Shown: one piece after another, positions 31,286 through 40,580 of the stretch | Layout of the letters: each line of letters starts with the position of its first letter | Position numbering within the stretch: the first letter of the stretch is position 1 | Assembly: GCF_900114345.1 (NCBI RefSeq) | Contig: NZ_FOZJ01000002.1 | Location: 992,001-1,056,000 of the forward strand | Direction of reading: 5' to 3' | Length of the DNA stretch: 64,000 bases | Source: Microbacterium sp. cf046 | GTDB taxonomy: Bacteria; Actinomycetota; Actinomycetes; Actinomycetales; Microbacteriaceae | Notes under the pieces: generated by a model | What the model was told of the DNA's origin: nothing | What the model saw: the letters and a program-made list of their open reading frames with translations, nothing else | Databases searched by the model: none | Position numbers and translations under genes: made by a program

Positions 31286-31654
31286 TGGTGGAGATGGGGG
31301 GAATCGAACCCCCGTCCATCGCTGTGTCTCTGCGCCTTCTACGGGCGTAGCCTGTGCTGACGTTCTGCTCGGCCCCGACCTTTGCCACAGGCATCCAGGT
31401 CGACAGGCCCAGCCTGGGAAGAGTCCCACGTGACGTCCAGACGCCGTCACGCAGCAAGTTCCCTAGATGACGCCAGGGTCCGTAGCGGGAACGCCTACGG
31501 TCTGACGGCCTTCAGGCTCGCTTATGCAGCGAGGGCGAAGGCAGACTTCTGCTTTTCGGCAGTTATCTTTTTGCAAGGATCGTTTACGAGATAACCCTGC
31601 ATCCTCGGCCCGCTTCTCGCAGGAGCTCAGGCGATGTCGAAACCGATCATCCCC
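31286..31654 (-). ncRNA. ssrA: Transfer-messenger RNA (tmRNA)
   Basis: 369-nt one-piece tmRNA. The 5' end GGGGATGATCGGTTTCGAC pairs with the 3' end CATCTCC followed by ACCA, and the T-arm GGTTCGATTCC is intact. The tag frame runs on the minus strand from the GCC resume codon (31560) to TAA (31522) and encodes AEKQKSAFALAA, with the expected ALAA degron. It partners with SmpB, encoded 7.5 kb away at 39082, to rescue stalled ribosomes. The resume codon was set by the preceding ATAACT context. Confidence 0.96.
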
Positions 31655-31833
31655 ATGGTCTCCCCTGTGTTGCAGAGGGCCGCTGTCACGCGCTGTGGAG
31701 TTGTCATGCACCCGCCACCCTGTCGGGTGCCGAGCATCACAGTCTACAACGGATGCCGCATCCCCGCGATTCCGCGGCGCTCCGGGCCGCGTCGCGACGC
31801 GCTGGAGCGCTGCGGGCCGGATACTGTCGACGC

Positions 31834-32469
31834 GTGTCGACCAAACGCCTGTGGCTGATCGCCGGATCGGCTGTCGCGGCAGTCGTGGCGCTCGTCCTCC
31901 TCGCCGGCTTCCTCGTGCCTCAGTCGTCGGAGGCCGAGCCGTCCCCGACGCCCACCATGACCGCATCCGCCGCACCCTCGCCGAGCGCCACGCCGGCGGC
32001 ATCCGCAACCCCCTCCCCCACCGCGACCACCGTCGTCGCGACGTGCGAGACCACCTCCACCGACGCGTTCCGCGCGATGATGGCCGCGAACGGGTGGGTG
32101 TCATGGGAGACCCAAGGCCAGCTGGTCGGCCCGCGGCCCTTCGACGGCTTCCCGAACGGCAGCCCCCGCGGCGCCCTCGTCTGCCGGTGGGGCGCAGACC
32201 CCGGGCTCGCCCCCGACGACATCATCGACCTCGCCTGGGCTCCGATCGACCCCGAGAATGCGGTCGCGGCGATGCAGCAGCTCGAGGCATCCGGCTACAC
32301 GCGAATCGATGCGCCCGAAGGCGTCTACCTCGCCCTGAAGGATCCGGCCGGCATACCGGTCGACGCCGAAGGCTATGCGGACACCTACCTCTTCACGCAG
32401 CGCGACGTGCGCTGGGCGGTGTTCAAGGCGTACACCGCCTCTATCAAGTCCCCGACCGAGGGCGGCTGA
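31834..32469 (+). CDS. Membrane-anchored paralogue of the 8505 lipoprotein
   Basis: 211 residues: an N-terminal transmembrane or uncleaved signal segment (about 6-28, no lipobox Cys), a Ser/Pro/Thr/Ala-rich linker (about 30-68) and a domain sharing TCET, LVCRWG, LAWAPIDPENA and EGYADTYLF with the lipoprotein at 8505. Same fold, different anchoring. GTG start 6 nt after TACTGT (31822-31827): leaderless. Function unknown. Confidence 0.8.
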   Translation: MSTKRLWLIAGSAVAAVVALVLLAGFLVPQSSEAEPSPTPTMTASAAPSPSATPAASATPSPTATTVVATCETTSTDAFRAMMAANGWVSWETQGQLVGPRPFDGFPNGSPRGALVCRWGADPGLAPDDIIDLAWAPIDPENAVAAMQQLEASGYTRIDAPEGVYLALKDPAGIPVDAEGYADTYLFTQRDVRWAVFKAYTASIKSPTEGG

Positions 32470-32492
32470 CTCAGCCCGAGCTGCCCGTCGGC

Positions 32493-33824
32493 TCAGAGTT
32501 CGGGGACTATCGCCTGGAACTGCGCCTCGTCGGGAACGACCGGAGCAACGAAGGTCGTGCCTCCCGCCTCGGCCAGCGCTGCCGCGAAGGCCTCGGTGAC
32601 GAACTCGCGCGGCGGAGTGGACGAGCCCGACAGGCCCGTGGCGATCACGACGATCGTCGTTTCGGAGGCCGGCTCGTAGCGCACAAGGGTGTTGTACCCC
32701 GGGATGTTGCCGCTGTGCCCGATCCAGCCGCCTTGGCAGACGATCGCGTCACCGTAGAACTCCTGCGGCGCCAGATCGGAGGAACCGAACGACTCCAGCC
32801 GTGCCACCTGCGCGGCCTCCGACAGCACGCCCTGTCCGGTCGCAAGCACCCGACCCCACGCCAGCATGTCGTCGACGTCGCTGATCATGGCGCCGGCGGC
32901 GCCGGCCGAACTGGGACTCCATTCCGTGGCGTCGACCCACTTGTTCGATGTCCCCCCGATGGGATGGACCACCGCCGGAAGCGTGTAGCCGATCATGCGC
33001 GGCTCGGCCAATTCGTTGTCGGTCGGATAGCTCGTCTCGGTCAGCCCGAGCGGGCCGAGGATGCGCTCGTCCAGTACGTCGGGCAGTGCCTGTCCGGTCA
33101 CCTGCTCGATGACCAGACCCAGAAGGATGAAGTTGGCATTCGTGTACTGCATGTTCGATCCCGGAGCGAACGACGTGGGCATCGACCAGGAATACGCGAG
33201 CAGCTGCTCGGGCGTCCACTCCGCCTCCGGATCGGCCAGCACCGCGAGTCCCCAGGCCTCGTCGTCGGAGTAGTTGCCCAGCCCGCTCGTCATCGAGATG
33301 AGTTCGCGCAGCGTGATGCGCGTGCCGTTCGGCACGTCGGCCACGTAGTCGTCGATCGGGTCATCGAGCGACAGGCTGCCCTCCTCGGCGAGCTGGAGGA
33401 TCACTGTCCCGACGAACGACTTCGTGACCGAGGCCACGCGCGCGTGTGCATCGACCGCGACCGGGGCGCCGGTGACGAGGTCTGCACCGTACCCGGCGCT
33501 CCAGGTGCCGGCGGGGCTGCGAACGCCGACGACCACTCCGGGAACCACCTCACGCACCCGCTCGTGCACGGCGGCCGCGGCGGCGTCGAACTCCGCGGCC
33601 AGTTCAACGGGCACGGGGTCGGTGGACTGCGTGTCCTCCGCGGCGGCAACCGCATCGGGGTCGGGCACGCATGCGGCCGCGGAGCCGGGAACCGGCTCGT
33701 GCACGGCCGCGGCATCCGTCGACGCCGGCGATGGCGGGCCGAAGGTGCAACCCGTCACCCCGACCACCACGGCGACGGTGAGCGCCGCCCACCCCGCAGC
33801 GCGCGTCGATGATGTGCTCCCCAT
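32493..33824 (-). CDS. Serine beta-lactamase-like hydrolase, lipoprotein
   Basis: 443-residue class C beta-lactamase/PBP4*-like serine hydrolase. It has lipobox GVTGC (Cys26), catalytic SVTK (SxxK), YTN (YxN) and HSGNIPG (HxG) motifs. Such proteins are D-Ala-D-Ala carboxypeptidases, esterases or amide hydrolases outside the membrane; drug resistance is not implied. Convergent with the gene at 31834. Confidence 0.9.
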   Translation of the reverse strand: MGSTSSTRAAGWAALTVAVVVGVTGCTFGPPSPASTDAAAVHEPVPGSAAACVPDPDAVAAAEDTQSTDPVPVELAAEFDAAAAAVHERVREVVPGVVVGVRSPAGTWSAGYGADLVTGAPVAVDAHARVASVTKSFVGTVILQLAEEGSLSLDDPIDDYVADVPNGTRITLRELISMTSGLGNYSDDEAWGLAVLADPEAEWTPEQLLAYSWSMPTSFAPGSNMQYTNANFILLGLVIEQVTGQALPDVLDERILGPLGLTETSYPTDNELAEPRMIGYTLPAVVHPIGGTSNKWVDATEWSPSSAGAAGAMISDVDDMLAWGRVLATGQGVLSEAAQVARLESFGSSDLAPQEFYGDAIVCQGGWIGHSGNIPGYNTLVRYEPASETTIVVIATGLSGSSTPPREFVTEAFAAALAEAGGTTFVAPVVPDEAQFQAIVPEL

Positions 33825-33908
33825 GCGGCTCCCTCGCCGATCTCGCCGACCAGCGCAGTGCCGTCAGGCCAGACTCTACTCCCCGGTCGCGCGCGTAGAG
33901 TCTCAGCC

Positions 33909-34580
33909 ATGAGCGAAGTCACCATCACCGTTCGAGGCGAGCACGAGACCCGCGTCGCCCCGGAAGAAGCCGTCGCGCACATCTCGCTGCGCGCAGAAGG
34001 CCGCGAACGCGGCGCCGTCGTCGAGAGGATCGCCGCCCTCGCGGCTCCCCTGCGCGATGACCTCACCGCCCGCAGGGATGCCGGGGGCCTGAGCGAGTGG
34101 TCGAGCCAGCGGGTGTCGGTGTGGGCGAACCGCCCGTGGAACAACGAGGGCAAGCAGCTCGCGCTCGTGCACTACGCCTCGGTGCAGTTCACCGCCACCT
34201 TCACCGACTTCGCAGCCCTGTCGTGGTGGATCAGCGACGTCGCCGAGCGCGACGGCGTGCAGGTGGACAACGTCGTGTGGCAGCTCACCCCCGCCACCGC
34301 GAAGTCGATGGAAGCCGATGTCGCCGCGCAGGCCGTCAAGGTCGCCGTCGACCGCGCGACCGCGTACGCGGGTGCGATCGGGCTGGCCACCCTCACACCG
34401 CTGGAGATCGCCGACCTGGGCCTGCTCACCCACGCGCCCGAAGGCGCCGCTCCGGCGCCCAAGATGATGCGCGCGATGGCGATGTCGATGGATGCCGGTT
34501 CCGCGGGCCCTGCGGTCGAACTGCAGCCCGAAGACATCGTGGTCACCGCAGCCGTCGAAGCGCGCTTCGCCGCCCGCTGA
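33909..34580 (+). CDS. SIMPL domain protein (DUF541)
   Basis: 223-residue SIMPL/DUF541 protein (VTITVRGEHETRVAPEEAVAHISL; DFAALSWWISDVAERDGVQVDNVVWQLTP). No signal peptide, unlike many periplasmic homologues. ATG 7 nt after TAGAGT (33896-33901): leaderless. The peptidase at 34587 starts 6 bp after its stop, so the two are co-transcribed. Role unknown. Confidence 0.88.
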   Translation: MSEVTITVRGEHETRVAPEEAVAHISLRAEGRERGAVVERIAALAAPLRDDLTARRDAGGLSEWSSQRVSVWANRPWNNEGKQLALVHYASVQFTATFTDFAALSWWISDVAERDGVQVDNVVWQLTPATAKSMEADVAAQAVKVAVDRATAYAGAIGLATLTPLEIADLGLLTHAPEGAAPAPKMMRAMAMSMDAGSAGPAVELQPEDIVVTAAVEARFAAR

Positions 34581-34586
34581 GCCCGC

Positions 34587-35948
34587 ATGCCCGCTGCAGC
34601 CACGCCCCTGCCGGAGACCCTGACCCCTCGCCCGGGAGTGGGTGAACGCCTCTCCCGCATGATCAGGCTGCCGACCGTGAGCGCCGAACTCGACGCGCGC
34701 GGCCCGCAACCGTTCGAGGACTTCGTCGTGCTCCTCGCGGAGCTGTACCCGCTCGTGCACGAGCATCTTTCCCTCGAGCGGGTCACGGAGTTCGGCCTGC
34801 TCTTCCGGTGGGCCGGAGCTGCGGCATCCGCTCAGCCCGTCGTCCTGATGGCGCACTACGACGTCGTGCCGGTCGACGAGTCGGACGCCTGGACGTACCC
34901 GCCATTCGAAGGCCGCGTCGAGGACGGCTGGGTGTACGGCCGCGGTGCGCTCGACGACAAGGGACCGCTCGCGATCGTGCTGGAGGCGGTCGAGAACCTG
35001 CTGGCTGCCGGATTCACGCCCCCGCGTGACGTGTACCTGTCATTCGGAGGCAACGAGGAGACCTACGGCGCAGCGGCCGAGCAGATCGCGACCACACTGC
35101 AGGGCCGCGGCATCGTCCCGTGGCTCGTGCTCGACGAGGGAGGCGCGGTCGTCGACGCGCCCCTCCCGTTCGCGCTCGGGGATGCCGCGATGGTCGGCGT
35201 CGGCGAGAAGGGCGTGCTGACGCTCCGCCTCACCGCCCGCGGCGACGGCGGACACGCCTCCGCCCCGCCGAAGATCACCGCCGTGGGTCGCATCGCGCGC
35301 GCGATCGACCGGCTCGATCCGTGGACGTTCCCCGCGCACTCTCCGAAGGCGATCACCCGGATGCTGGCCCAGTTCGCCGACCGCGCATCCGGCGCCCCGC
35401 AGCTGCTCCTGCGCACCCTCGCGACGTTCCCCTGGCTGACCGCTCGCGCATTCGCGGCCATGGGCGGGGAGCCGGCCGCGCTCGTTCGCACGACGGTCGC
35501 CGCCACGATGCAGCAGGGCGGCACCGCCGCGAACGTGCTGCCGTCGCAGGCGTCGGCGACGCTGAATCTGCGCATCGCGCTGGGCGAGACGGTCGCCGGG
35601 ACGGTCCGGCGCGTCAAGCGCCGCATCGCCGACCCGCTCGTCGAGGTCACGGTCGTCGAATCGAGTGAGCCGTCGCCCGAGTCGCCCACCGACAACGACC
35701 AGTTCGCCCTGATCGTCGACGCCGTGAACGCCTCGTACCCGAATGCGTCCACCGTTCCCTACGTGATGATGGCCGCGACCGACTCGCGACACTTCCACCG
35801 CTTCTCACCCGCGGTCTACCGGTTCGCACCGCTCGAGATGACCAATGCGCAGCGCGCGTCGATCCACGGCGTCGACGAGCGCGTCGAGATCGCGTCCCTC
35901 GAGCGCGGAGAGCTGTTCCATCGCGCTCTCCTGCAGCGGTTACAGTGA
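34587..35948 (+). CDS. M20 family metallopeptidase
   Basis: 453-residue M20/M28-superfamily zinc hydrolase, dipeptidase or acylase type. Metal-ligand and catalytic motifs: MAHYDVVPVD, GRGALDDKGPLA and the GNEE glutamates, followed by the lid dimerisation domain (VGEKGVLTLRLTARGDGGHAS). The late His in TDSRHFHRFS completes the site. Substrate not deducible. Same operon as the SIMPL gene. Confidence 0.9.
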   Translation: MPAAATPLPETLTPRPGVGERLSRMIRLPTVSAELDARGPQPFEDFVVLLAELYPLVHEHLSLERVTEFGLLFRWAGAAASAQPVVLMAHYDVVPVDESDAWTYPPFEGRVEDGWVYGRGALDDKGPLAIVLEAVENLLAAGFTPPRDVYLSFGGNEETYGAAAEQIATTLQGRGIVPWLVLDEGGAVVDAPLPFALGDAAMVGVGEKGVLTLRLTARGDGGHASAPPKITAVGRIARAIDRLDPWTFPAHSPKAITRMLAQFADRASGAPQLLLRTLATFPWLTARAFAAMGGEPAALVRTTVAATMQQGGTAANVLPSQASATLNLRIALGETVAGTVRRVKRRIADPLVEVTVVESSEPSPESPTDNDQFALIVDAVNASYPNASTVPYVMMAATDSRHFHRFSPAVYRFAPLEMTNAQRASIHGVDERVEIASLERGELFHRALLQRLQ

Positions 35949-35985
35949 TCGCACCCGAAACCCTCGTCTTCCCGAAGGAGCCGCG

Positions 35986-37452
35986 ATGACGCGCGCCGCC
36001 ACCCTGGGCACCCTCGCCACCGTCGTCGGATTCCTCGCGTTCGTCGAGTTCACCAGCGGCGTGCTGCAGGGCTACTACACGCCCATGCTCACCGACATCG
36101 CCCGGCACCTCGGTGTGCACGATGCCGACGTCAACTGGCTCGAGGGCGCCCAGCTCATGCTGTCGGCACTCGTCGTGCCCGCGTTCGCGAAGCTCGGCGA
36201 CATGGTCGGGCACAAGCGGATGCTGCTCATCTCGACCGCCCTGACGGCGGCCGCGGCACTCGTGCTGCCGTTCACCGACTCGTTCCCGCTGTTCCTGGCC
36301 GCGTGGGCGCTGATGGGCTTCTACGTCGTGTGGCTCCCGCTGGAGATCGCCCTCATCTGGTCGCGCTCGCGCCGGATGGAAGGTCGCTCGGTCATCACGG
36401 CACGCGCGGCAGGTCTGCTCGTGGCCGCCCTCGAGGCGGGCGCGATCGTCGGCGCCCTCGTCGGCGGCGCACTGATCGACTCGCTGCCCCTCACAGTCGT
36501 CCTGCTCGTGCCCGCGGTGCTCATCGTCGTCTGCTTCTTCGTCATCATGTTCGGAGTCAAGGAGTCCCCGGAGCCGACCGGTGGCACCTTCGACACCGTC
36601 GGCCTGATCCTCATCTCGCTCGCCCTGATCTGCTTCACCGGCGGGCTCAGCCTGCTGCGCCTCGAGGGCGGGCTCGTGAACCCGTGGTCGTGGACGGTCG
36701 TGGCGCTCGGCATCCTGCTGGTCGTGCCCTTCGCCCTGTGGGAGCTTCGCCACGAGGACCCGCTCATCGACGTGCGCATGTTCCGCTCCCCCGCGCTCGG
36801 CCCGGTGTTCCTCACGGCCGGCCTCTTCGGGGTCAGCGTGCTGGGCGCTCAGGCGCCGCTGTCGACCTTCGCCCGCACCGATCCGGACGTGTACGGCTAC
36901 GGACTCGGCACCGCGGGCTTCGCGACGTCGCTGATCATCGGCATCTACCTCATCGCGATGATCGTCGGCGCACTGCTGTTCCCGCTGATCGCCCGCCTCA
37001 CCGCGCCGCGCCTGACACTGATGGGCGCGTCCACACTGGTGGCCATCGGCTTCCTGCTGTTCATCCCGTTCCACCAGACCTATACGCAGGTGATCATCAA
37101 CATGGTGATCGTCGGCCTGGGTTCGGGTGCATTGGTCGCCGCACTGCCCGCGGCTGCGGCATCCGCTGCCCCCGCGACGCAGACCGGCGTCGCGACCGGC
37201 CTCACCAACTCGGTGAAGACGGTCGGCGGTGCGATCGCGTCGTGCGTGTTCGGCATCGCGCTGCTCCACGGCGCGACCGGCGCCGCAGCGGAGGGTACCG
37301 GCACCGCCGGATCGCTCGCCGGCTATTTCACCGTCTGGATCGTGTGCGGCGTGACCGCGCTCATCGCGGCGATCGCCCTCGCGTTCGTGCCGAAGACGGC
37401 GTTCACCGACCGCGCGGTCGCGGAGGCCGCAGCTGAGCCGGCGGTTCCGTAG
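35986..37452 (+). CDS. MFS transporter, 14-helix drug-efflux type
   Basis: 488-residue MFS permease with about 14 predicted helices, including motif A variant KLGDMVGHKRML after helix 2 and a long central segment, as in the DHA2 (QacA/EmrB-like) group. Exports drugs or metabolites with proton exchange; substrate unknown. ATG with AAGGAG 6-8 nt upstream; longer frames upstream overlap the peptidase gene. Confidence 0.89.
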   Translation: MTRAATLGTLATVVGFLAFVEFTSGVLQGYYTPMLTDIARHLGVHDADVNWLEGAQLMLSALVVPAFAKLGDMVGHKRMLLISTALTAAAALVLPFTDSFPLFLAAWALMGFYVVWLPLEIALIWSRSRRMEGRSVITARAAGLLVAALEAGAIVGALVGGALIDSLPLTVVLLVPAVLIVVCFFVIMFGVKESPEPTGGTFDTVGLILISLALICFTGGLSLLRLEGGLVNPWSWTVVALGILLVVPFALWELRHEDPLIDVRMFRSPALGPVFLTAGLFGVSVLGAQAPLSTFARTDPDVYGYGLGTAGFATSLIIGIYLIAMIVGALLFPLIARLTAPRLTLMGASTLVAIGFLLFIPFHQTYTQVIINMVIVGLGSGALVAALPAAAASAAPATQTGVATGLTNSVKTVGGAIASCVFGIALLHGATGAAAEGTGTAGSLAGYFTVWIVCGVTALIAAIALAFVPKTAFTDRAVAEAAAEPAVP

Positions 37453-37616
37453 GCGGAGGTCGGTGGTTCGGGCGCGGACATGACCGCGGGGTTCAAGTGC
37501 GACACGCGGGACGAAGGGATGCCGCGAGCGGAGTGCCTCCACGAATGCCCGCAGCTGTGCACGCGCTTAGCTCGACTCATCCCGCCTGGGCGCCAGGTGT
37601 GCTCCACGCGATTCGC

Positions 37617-37910
37617 CTAGGACTGGGCGGTCTCCTCTGTAGCGAGGATGCGCGTGATCGGATCGCCGGCCAGCGCGGGGCTGTTATCGGGGGTCGACCA
37701 GACCCGCGTGCGCAACGTCTGCAAGAACGCCTCGGCGCCCGCGGGCGTGTCGAAGTCGAGGTCGACCGATACGTAGTGCGGATCGTCTACCGGGCGTCGG
37801 ACCGTGCAGGAGCGAACCCCGGCAGCGCTCCGCAGCGGGGCGAACCGCGTGAACGCACCCCGCCACGCGTCGAAGTCGGTGATCGGATGCTCGATGTGAA
37901 GTGTGTACAT
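37617..37910 (-). CDS. Small dimeric alpha/beta-barrel-like protein
   Basis: 97-residue protein ([36 protein letters not shown]) with the look of a ferredoxin-like dimeric alpha/beta barrel (ABM-like), but no named family is certain. Divergent from the LuxR-type regulator at 38018, which may control it; repeats of TGGGAT lie between them. Confidence 0.65.
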   Translation of the reverse strand: MYTLHIEHPITDFDAWRGAFTRFAPLRSAAGVRSCTVRRPVDDPHYVSVDLDFDTPAGAEAFLQTLRTRVWSTPDNSPALAGDPITRILATEETAQS

Positions 37911-37944
37911 GTCCTCATGATGGGCCGCCGGGTCGGCGCATCCC

Positions 37945-37988
37945 ATCCCAGACTCTTGGGATTCTCGCGTCTTGCGAGGACCTGGGAT
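37945..37988. promoter_or_regulatory. TGGGAT repeats between divergent genes
   Basis: ATCCCA (37945-37950), 6 bases, TGGGAT (37957-37962) form an inverted repeat, with a third TGGGAT at 37983-37988. The site is within 75 bp of both divergent starts and just upstream of the TATCGT -10 box of the LuxR gene. A regulator-binding role is inferred from position. Confidence 0.35.
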
Positions 37989-38017
37989 CCGCCCGCCGAG
38001 GCTCGTATCGTGGGCGT

Positions 38018-39085
38018 ATGTCGTCGGATCTGCCGTGGCTGCTGACGCTGGACGCACTCGAGGAGGCGGCGCGCGGTGCAGCCGACTCGCGGCACTTCCG
38101 CGCCGAGGTGCTGCGGCGCCTGCGAACCGTCATGGACTTCGACTGGCACGTGTTCGCCCTCACCGACCCGGTCACCGGCGTCGGCATCGATCCGCTCGCG
38201 AGGATCCCGGACGCGCGCGAGGCCGCCCGCGCGATCAGGCTCAAGTACCTGACCTCGACGAACCGGTGGACCACGCTCGACGTTGCGGCGTCGCTGGGCG
38301 ATCGAGCGGCGCAGAGCGCGCTGTGGCGCGAGATCCAGGAACCGGCGGGCGTCGTCGATGTGGCATCGGTCGTCCTGCGCGAGCACGCGAACTGCTGGGG
38401 CTTCGTGGACCTGTGGTCTCGGCGAGCGTTCCGGAGCGACGAGATGGCCACGCTTCGCGCAGTGGCGCCCGGACTCGCTCAGGCTGTGCGGATCATCCGC
38501 GGGCAGAGCTTTCAGCATCCTGCCGCTCCGCCGCCGGCATCCGGACCATCGGTGGTGCTGGTCGACGACTCGCTGTCGGTCGTCGGACAGACGGCGGATG
38601 CCGCTCCCTGGCTGCGGCTGCTGCTGCCCACCCCGGATCAGCTGACGCCGATCCCCGCCGCCGTCTACAACGTCGCGGCGCAGCTGCTCGCACGGGAGGC
38701 CGGCGTGGACGGAAGCGAGCCGTTGGCCCGGATGCCGGCATCCGACGGATCGTGGGTGCGGGTCAGCGCGGCCCGGGTGGAGCCGGCGCAGGGCATCGTC
38801 GTGACGATCGAGCCGGCGACGATGGAGGAGCGACTCGACCTGTTCGCGCGCGCCTTCGCCCTGTCGGTCCGCGAGCGGGATGTCGTGCTCGAGCTGTCGC
38901 GCGGGGCCGCGACGGCCGAGATCTCGACGCGCCTGTTCGTCTCGCCGTACACAGTCCAGGACCACCTCAAGTCGGTGTTCGAGAAGACCGGCGTGCGCAG
39001 TCGCCGGTCGCTGCTGGCTCGCGCGACGGGAGCGCACTCGCAGGGTCCGCCACAGCGCGCAGGTCCGGCGCCGACCCCGAGCTAG
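38018..39085 (+). CDS. LuxR family transcriptional regulator
   Basis: 355-residue regulator. The N-terminal about 250 residues form a GAF-like sensory part ([22 protein letters not shown]), and the C-terminal LuxR helix-turn-helix (about 275-340) reads [46 protein letters not shown] 6 nt after TATCGT (38006-38011): leaderless. Divergent from the small protein at 37617. The stop region overlaps the convergent smpB by 4 bp. Confidence 0.9.
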   Translation: MSSDLPWLLTLDALEEAARGAADSRHFRAEVLRRLRTVMDFDWHVFALTDPVTGVGIDPLARIPDAREAARAIRLKYLTSTNRWTTLDVAASLGDRAAQSALWREIQEPAGVVDVASVVLREHANCWGFVDLWSRRAFRSDEMATLRAVAPGLAQAVRIIRGQSFQHPAAPPPASGPSVVLVDDSLSVVGQTADAAPWLRLLLPTPDQLTPIPAAVYNVAAQLLAREAGVDGSEPLARMPASDGSWVRVSAARVEPAQGIVVTIEPATMEERLDLFARAFALSVRERDVVLELSRGAATAEISTRLFVSPYTVQDHLKSVFEKTGVRSRRSLLARATGAHSQGPPQRAGPAPTPS

Positions 39086-39558
39086 TCGCCGAGGCGGTTC
39101 TTCGAGCGCATCGCGCGCTCTGCCTCGCGCTTGTCCTGACGCTCACGGAGCGTCTGGCGCTTGTCCCACTCGTGCTTGCCCTTCGCGATCGCGATCTCGA
39201 CCTTGGCGCGACCGTCCGAGAAGTAGAGCTTGAGCGGCACGAGCGTGTAGCCGCCCGCCGAGACGGCGTGCGAGAGCTTGATGATCTCGTCCTTGTGCAG
39301 CAGCAGCTTGCGCACCCGCTTCGTCGCGTGGTTCGTCCAGTGTCCTTGGGAGTACTCGGGGATGTGCACGGCATCCAGCCACGCCTCGCCGCCGTCGATG
39401 TACGCGTAGCCGTCCGACAGATTGGCGCGGCCCTGTCGCAGCGACTTCACCTCGGTGCCGGTCAGCACGAGGCCCGCCTCGTACGTCTTCTCGATGGTGT
39501 ACTCGTGGCGCGCGCGACGATTGGTCGCGACGACCTGTTCACCGCGTTCCCTGGGCAT
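39082..39558 (-). CDS. smpB: SsrA-binding protein
   Basis: 158-residue SmpB, a tmRNA partner in trans-translation. Family hallmarks: [29 protein letters not shown] at the N-terminus, and the basic tail [26 protein letters not shown] that enters the ribosome decoding centre. It follows ftsX on the same strand but is separated by a hairpin and its own TAGACT -10 box. Confidence 0.97.
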   Translation of the reverse strand: MPRERGEQVVATNRRARHEYTIEKTYEAGLVLTGTEVKSLRQGRANLSDGYAYIDGGEAWLDAVHIPEYSQGHWTNHATKRVRKLLLHKDEIIKLSHAVSAGGYTLVPLKLYFSDGRAKVEIAIAKGKHEWDKRQTLRERQDKREAERAMRSKNRLGD

Positions 39559-39622
39559 GACGACTCTCCCGGCTCAGCATCCGGAGCGATTCCGGGGCCG
39601 CGCGGGCGCACGGCAGCCTGTC

Positions 39623-39628
39623 AGTCTA
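39623..39628 (-). promoter_or_regulatory. -10 box upstream of smpB
   Basis: TAGACT on the minus strand inside TTGTTAGACTGACAGG, about 65 nt before the smpB ATG, placed right after the ftsX hairpin. It implies smpB is transcribed independently of ftsEX with a leader of about 55 nt. Confidence 0.45.
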
Positions 39629-39632
39629 ACAA

Positions 39633-39647
39633 CACGGCTCGGCCGTG
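39633..39647 (-). terminator. Short hairpin after ftsX
   Basis: CACGGC, TCG, GCCGTG: 6-bp perfect stem starting about 19 nt beyond the ftsX stop on the same strand. No T-run; likely a weak terminator between ftsX and smpB. Confidence 0.45.
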
Positions 39648-39665
39648 CAGACTGCCGTGGGCCGA

Positions 39666-40580
39666 TCAGGCGCGCAGCCACCGCCGGATCGCGAAGCCGG
39701 CCGAGAACGCGGCCAGCACGATGCCGATCAGGATCAGGATCGGCACCACGACCCACGCATCGGCCACACTCACCCAGGTCGTCACGAAATCCACGCGCTG
39801 GCGCAGGTACTGGTCGACGCCGAAGTGCACGCCCGCGATGATCGCCGCGCCCGCGAGGAGCGATCCGAGCAGGGCCGCGAAGACCCCCTCCAGGATGAAC
39901 GGCGTCTGGATGAACCTGTTCGACGCGCCGACCAGCCGCATGATGCCGAGCTCACGCCTGCGCGCGTAGGCGGAGAGGCGGATGGTCGTCGCGATCAGCA
40001 GCACCGCCGCCACGAGCATGAGCGCGGCGATGCCGACCGCGATGTAGGTCGCGACCGTCAGCGCGGAGAACAGCGGCTCGAGGTACTGCAGCTGGTCCTG
40101 CACCTCCTCCACGCCCTGCATCCCGGTGAACGCCTCGATGATCACGTCCGACTGGCCCTGGTCGATCAGGTTGATCCAGTACGTCTCGTTGAGCTGCTCG
40201 GGTGTGATGACGCTCGCGTAGTCCTCGCCGAGGAGTTCGATCACGTTCGCGTACGCCTGTTCGCGATCCTCGAACCGCAGATCGCGGATGAGCGGCGCGA
40301 GCGCCGGGCCGTCGAGCCTCGCCTGCACCTCCGCCAGCTGCTCGGGCGTCGCGACCCCGTCGGTGCAGGTCGCCGCCTGCGAGATCGCGGTGCACATGTA
40401 GATCGCGACCTGGGCGCGATCGGCCCAGTAGTCCTTCATCTGGCCGATCTGCATCTGCATCAGGATCGCGGCGCCGACGAAGGTGAGCGAGACGAAGGTG
40501 ACGAGCACGACCGAGATGACCATCGACGCATTGCGCCGCAGCCCCGAGAGCGCCTCGGAGAGGACCAGCCCGACCCTCAC
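39666..40580 (-). CDS. ftsX: Cell division protein FtsX
   Basis: 304-residue FtsX: N-terminal helix, an extracytoplasmic domain with a Cys pair (MCTAISQAATCTDG), and three C-terminal helices (FtsX/MacB-like permease domain). With FtsE it activates cell-wall hydrolases such as RipC at division. Starts 4 nt inside the end of ftsE (overlap). Confidence 0.95.
   Translation of the reverse strand: MRVGLVLSEALSGLRRNASMVISVVLVTFVSLTFVGAAILMQMQIGQMKDYWADRAQVAIYMCTAISQAATCTDGVATPEQLAEVQARLDGPALAPLIRDLRFEDREQAYANVIELLGEDYASVITPEQLNETYWINLIDQGQSDVIIEAFTGMQGVEEVQDQLQYLEPLFSALTVATYIAVGIAALMLVAAVLLIATTIRLSAYARRRELGIMRLVGASNRFIQTPFILEGVFAALLGSLLAGAAIIAGVHFGVDQYLRQRVDFVTTWVSVADAWVVVPILILIGIVLAAFSAGFAIRRWLRA

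Noticed and set aside
32493..33824. Antibiotic-resistance beta-lactamase
   Set aside because: SxxK/YxN/HxG motifs are shared with carboxypeptidases and esterases; nothing specific to drug hydrolysis is visible.
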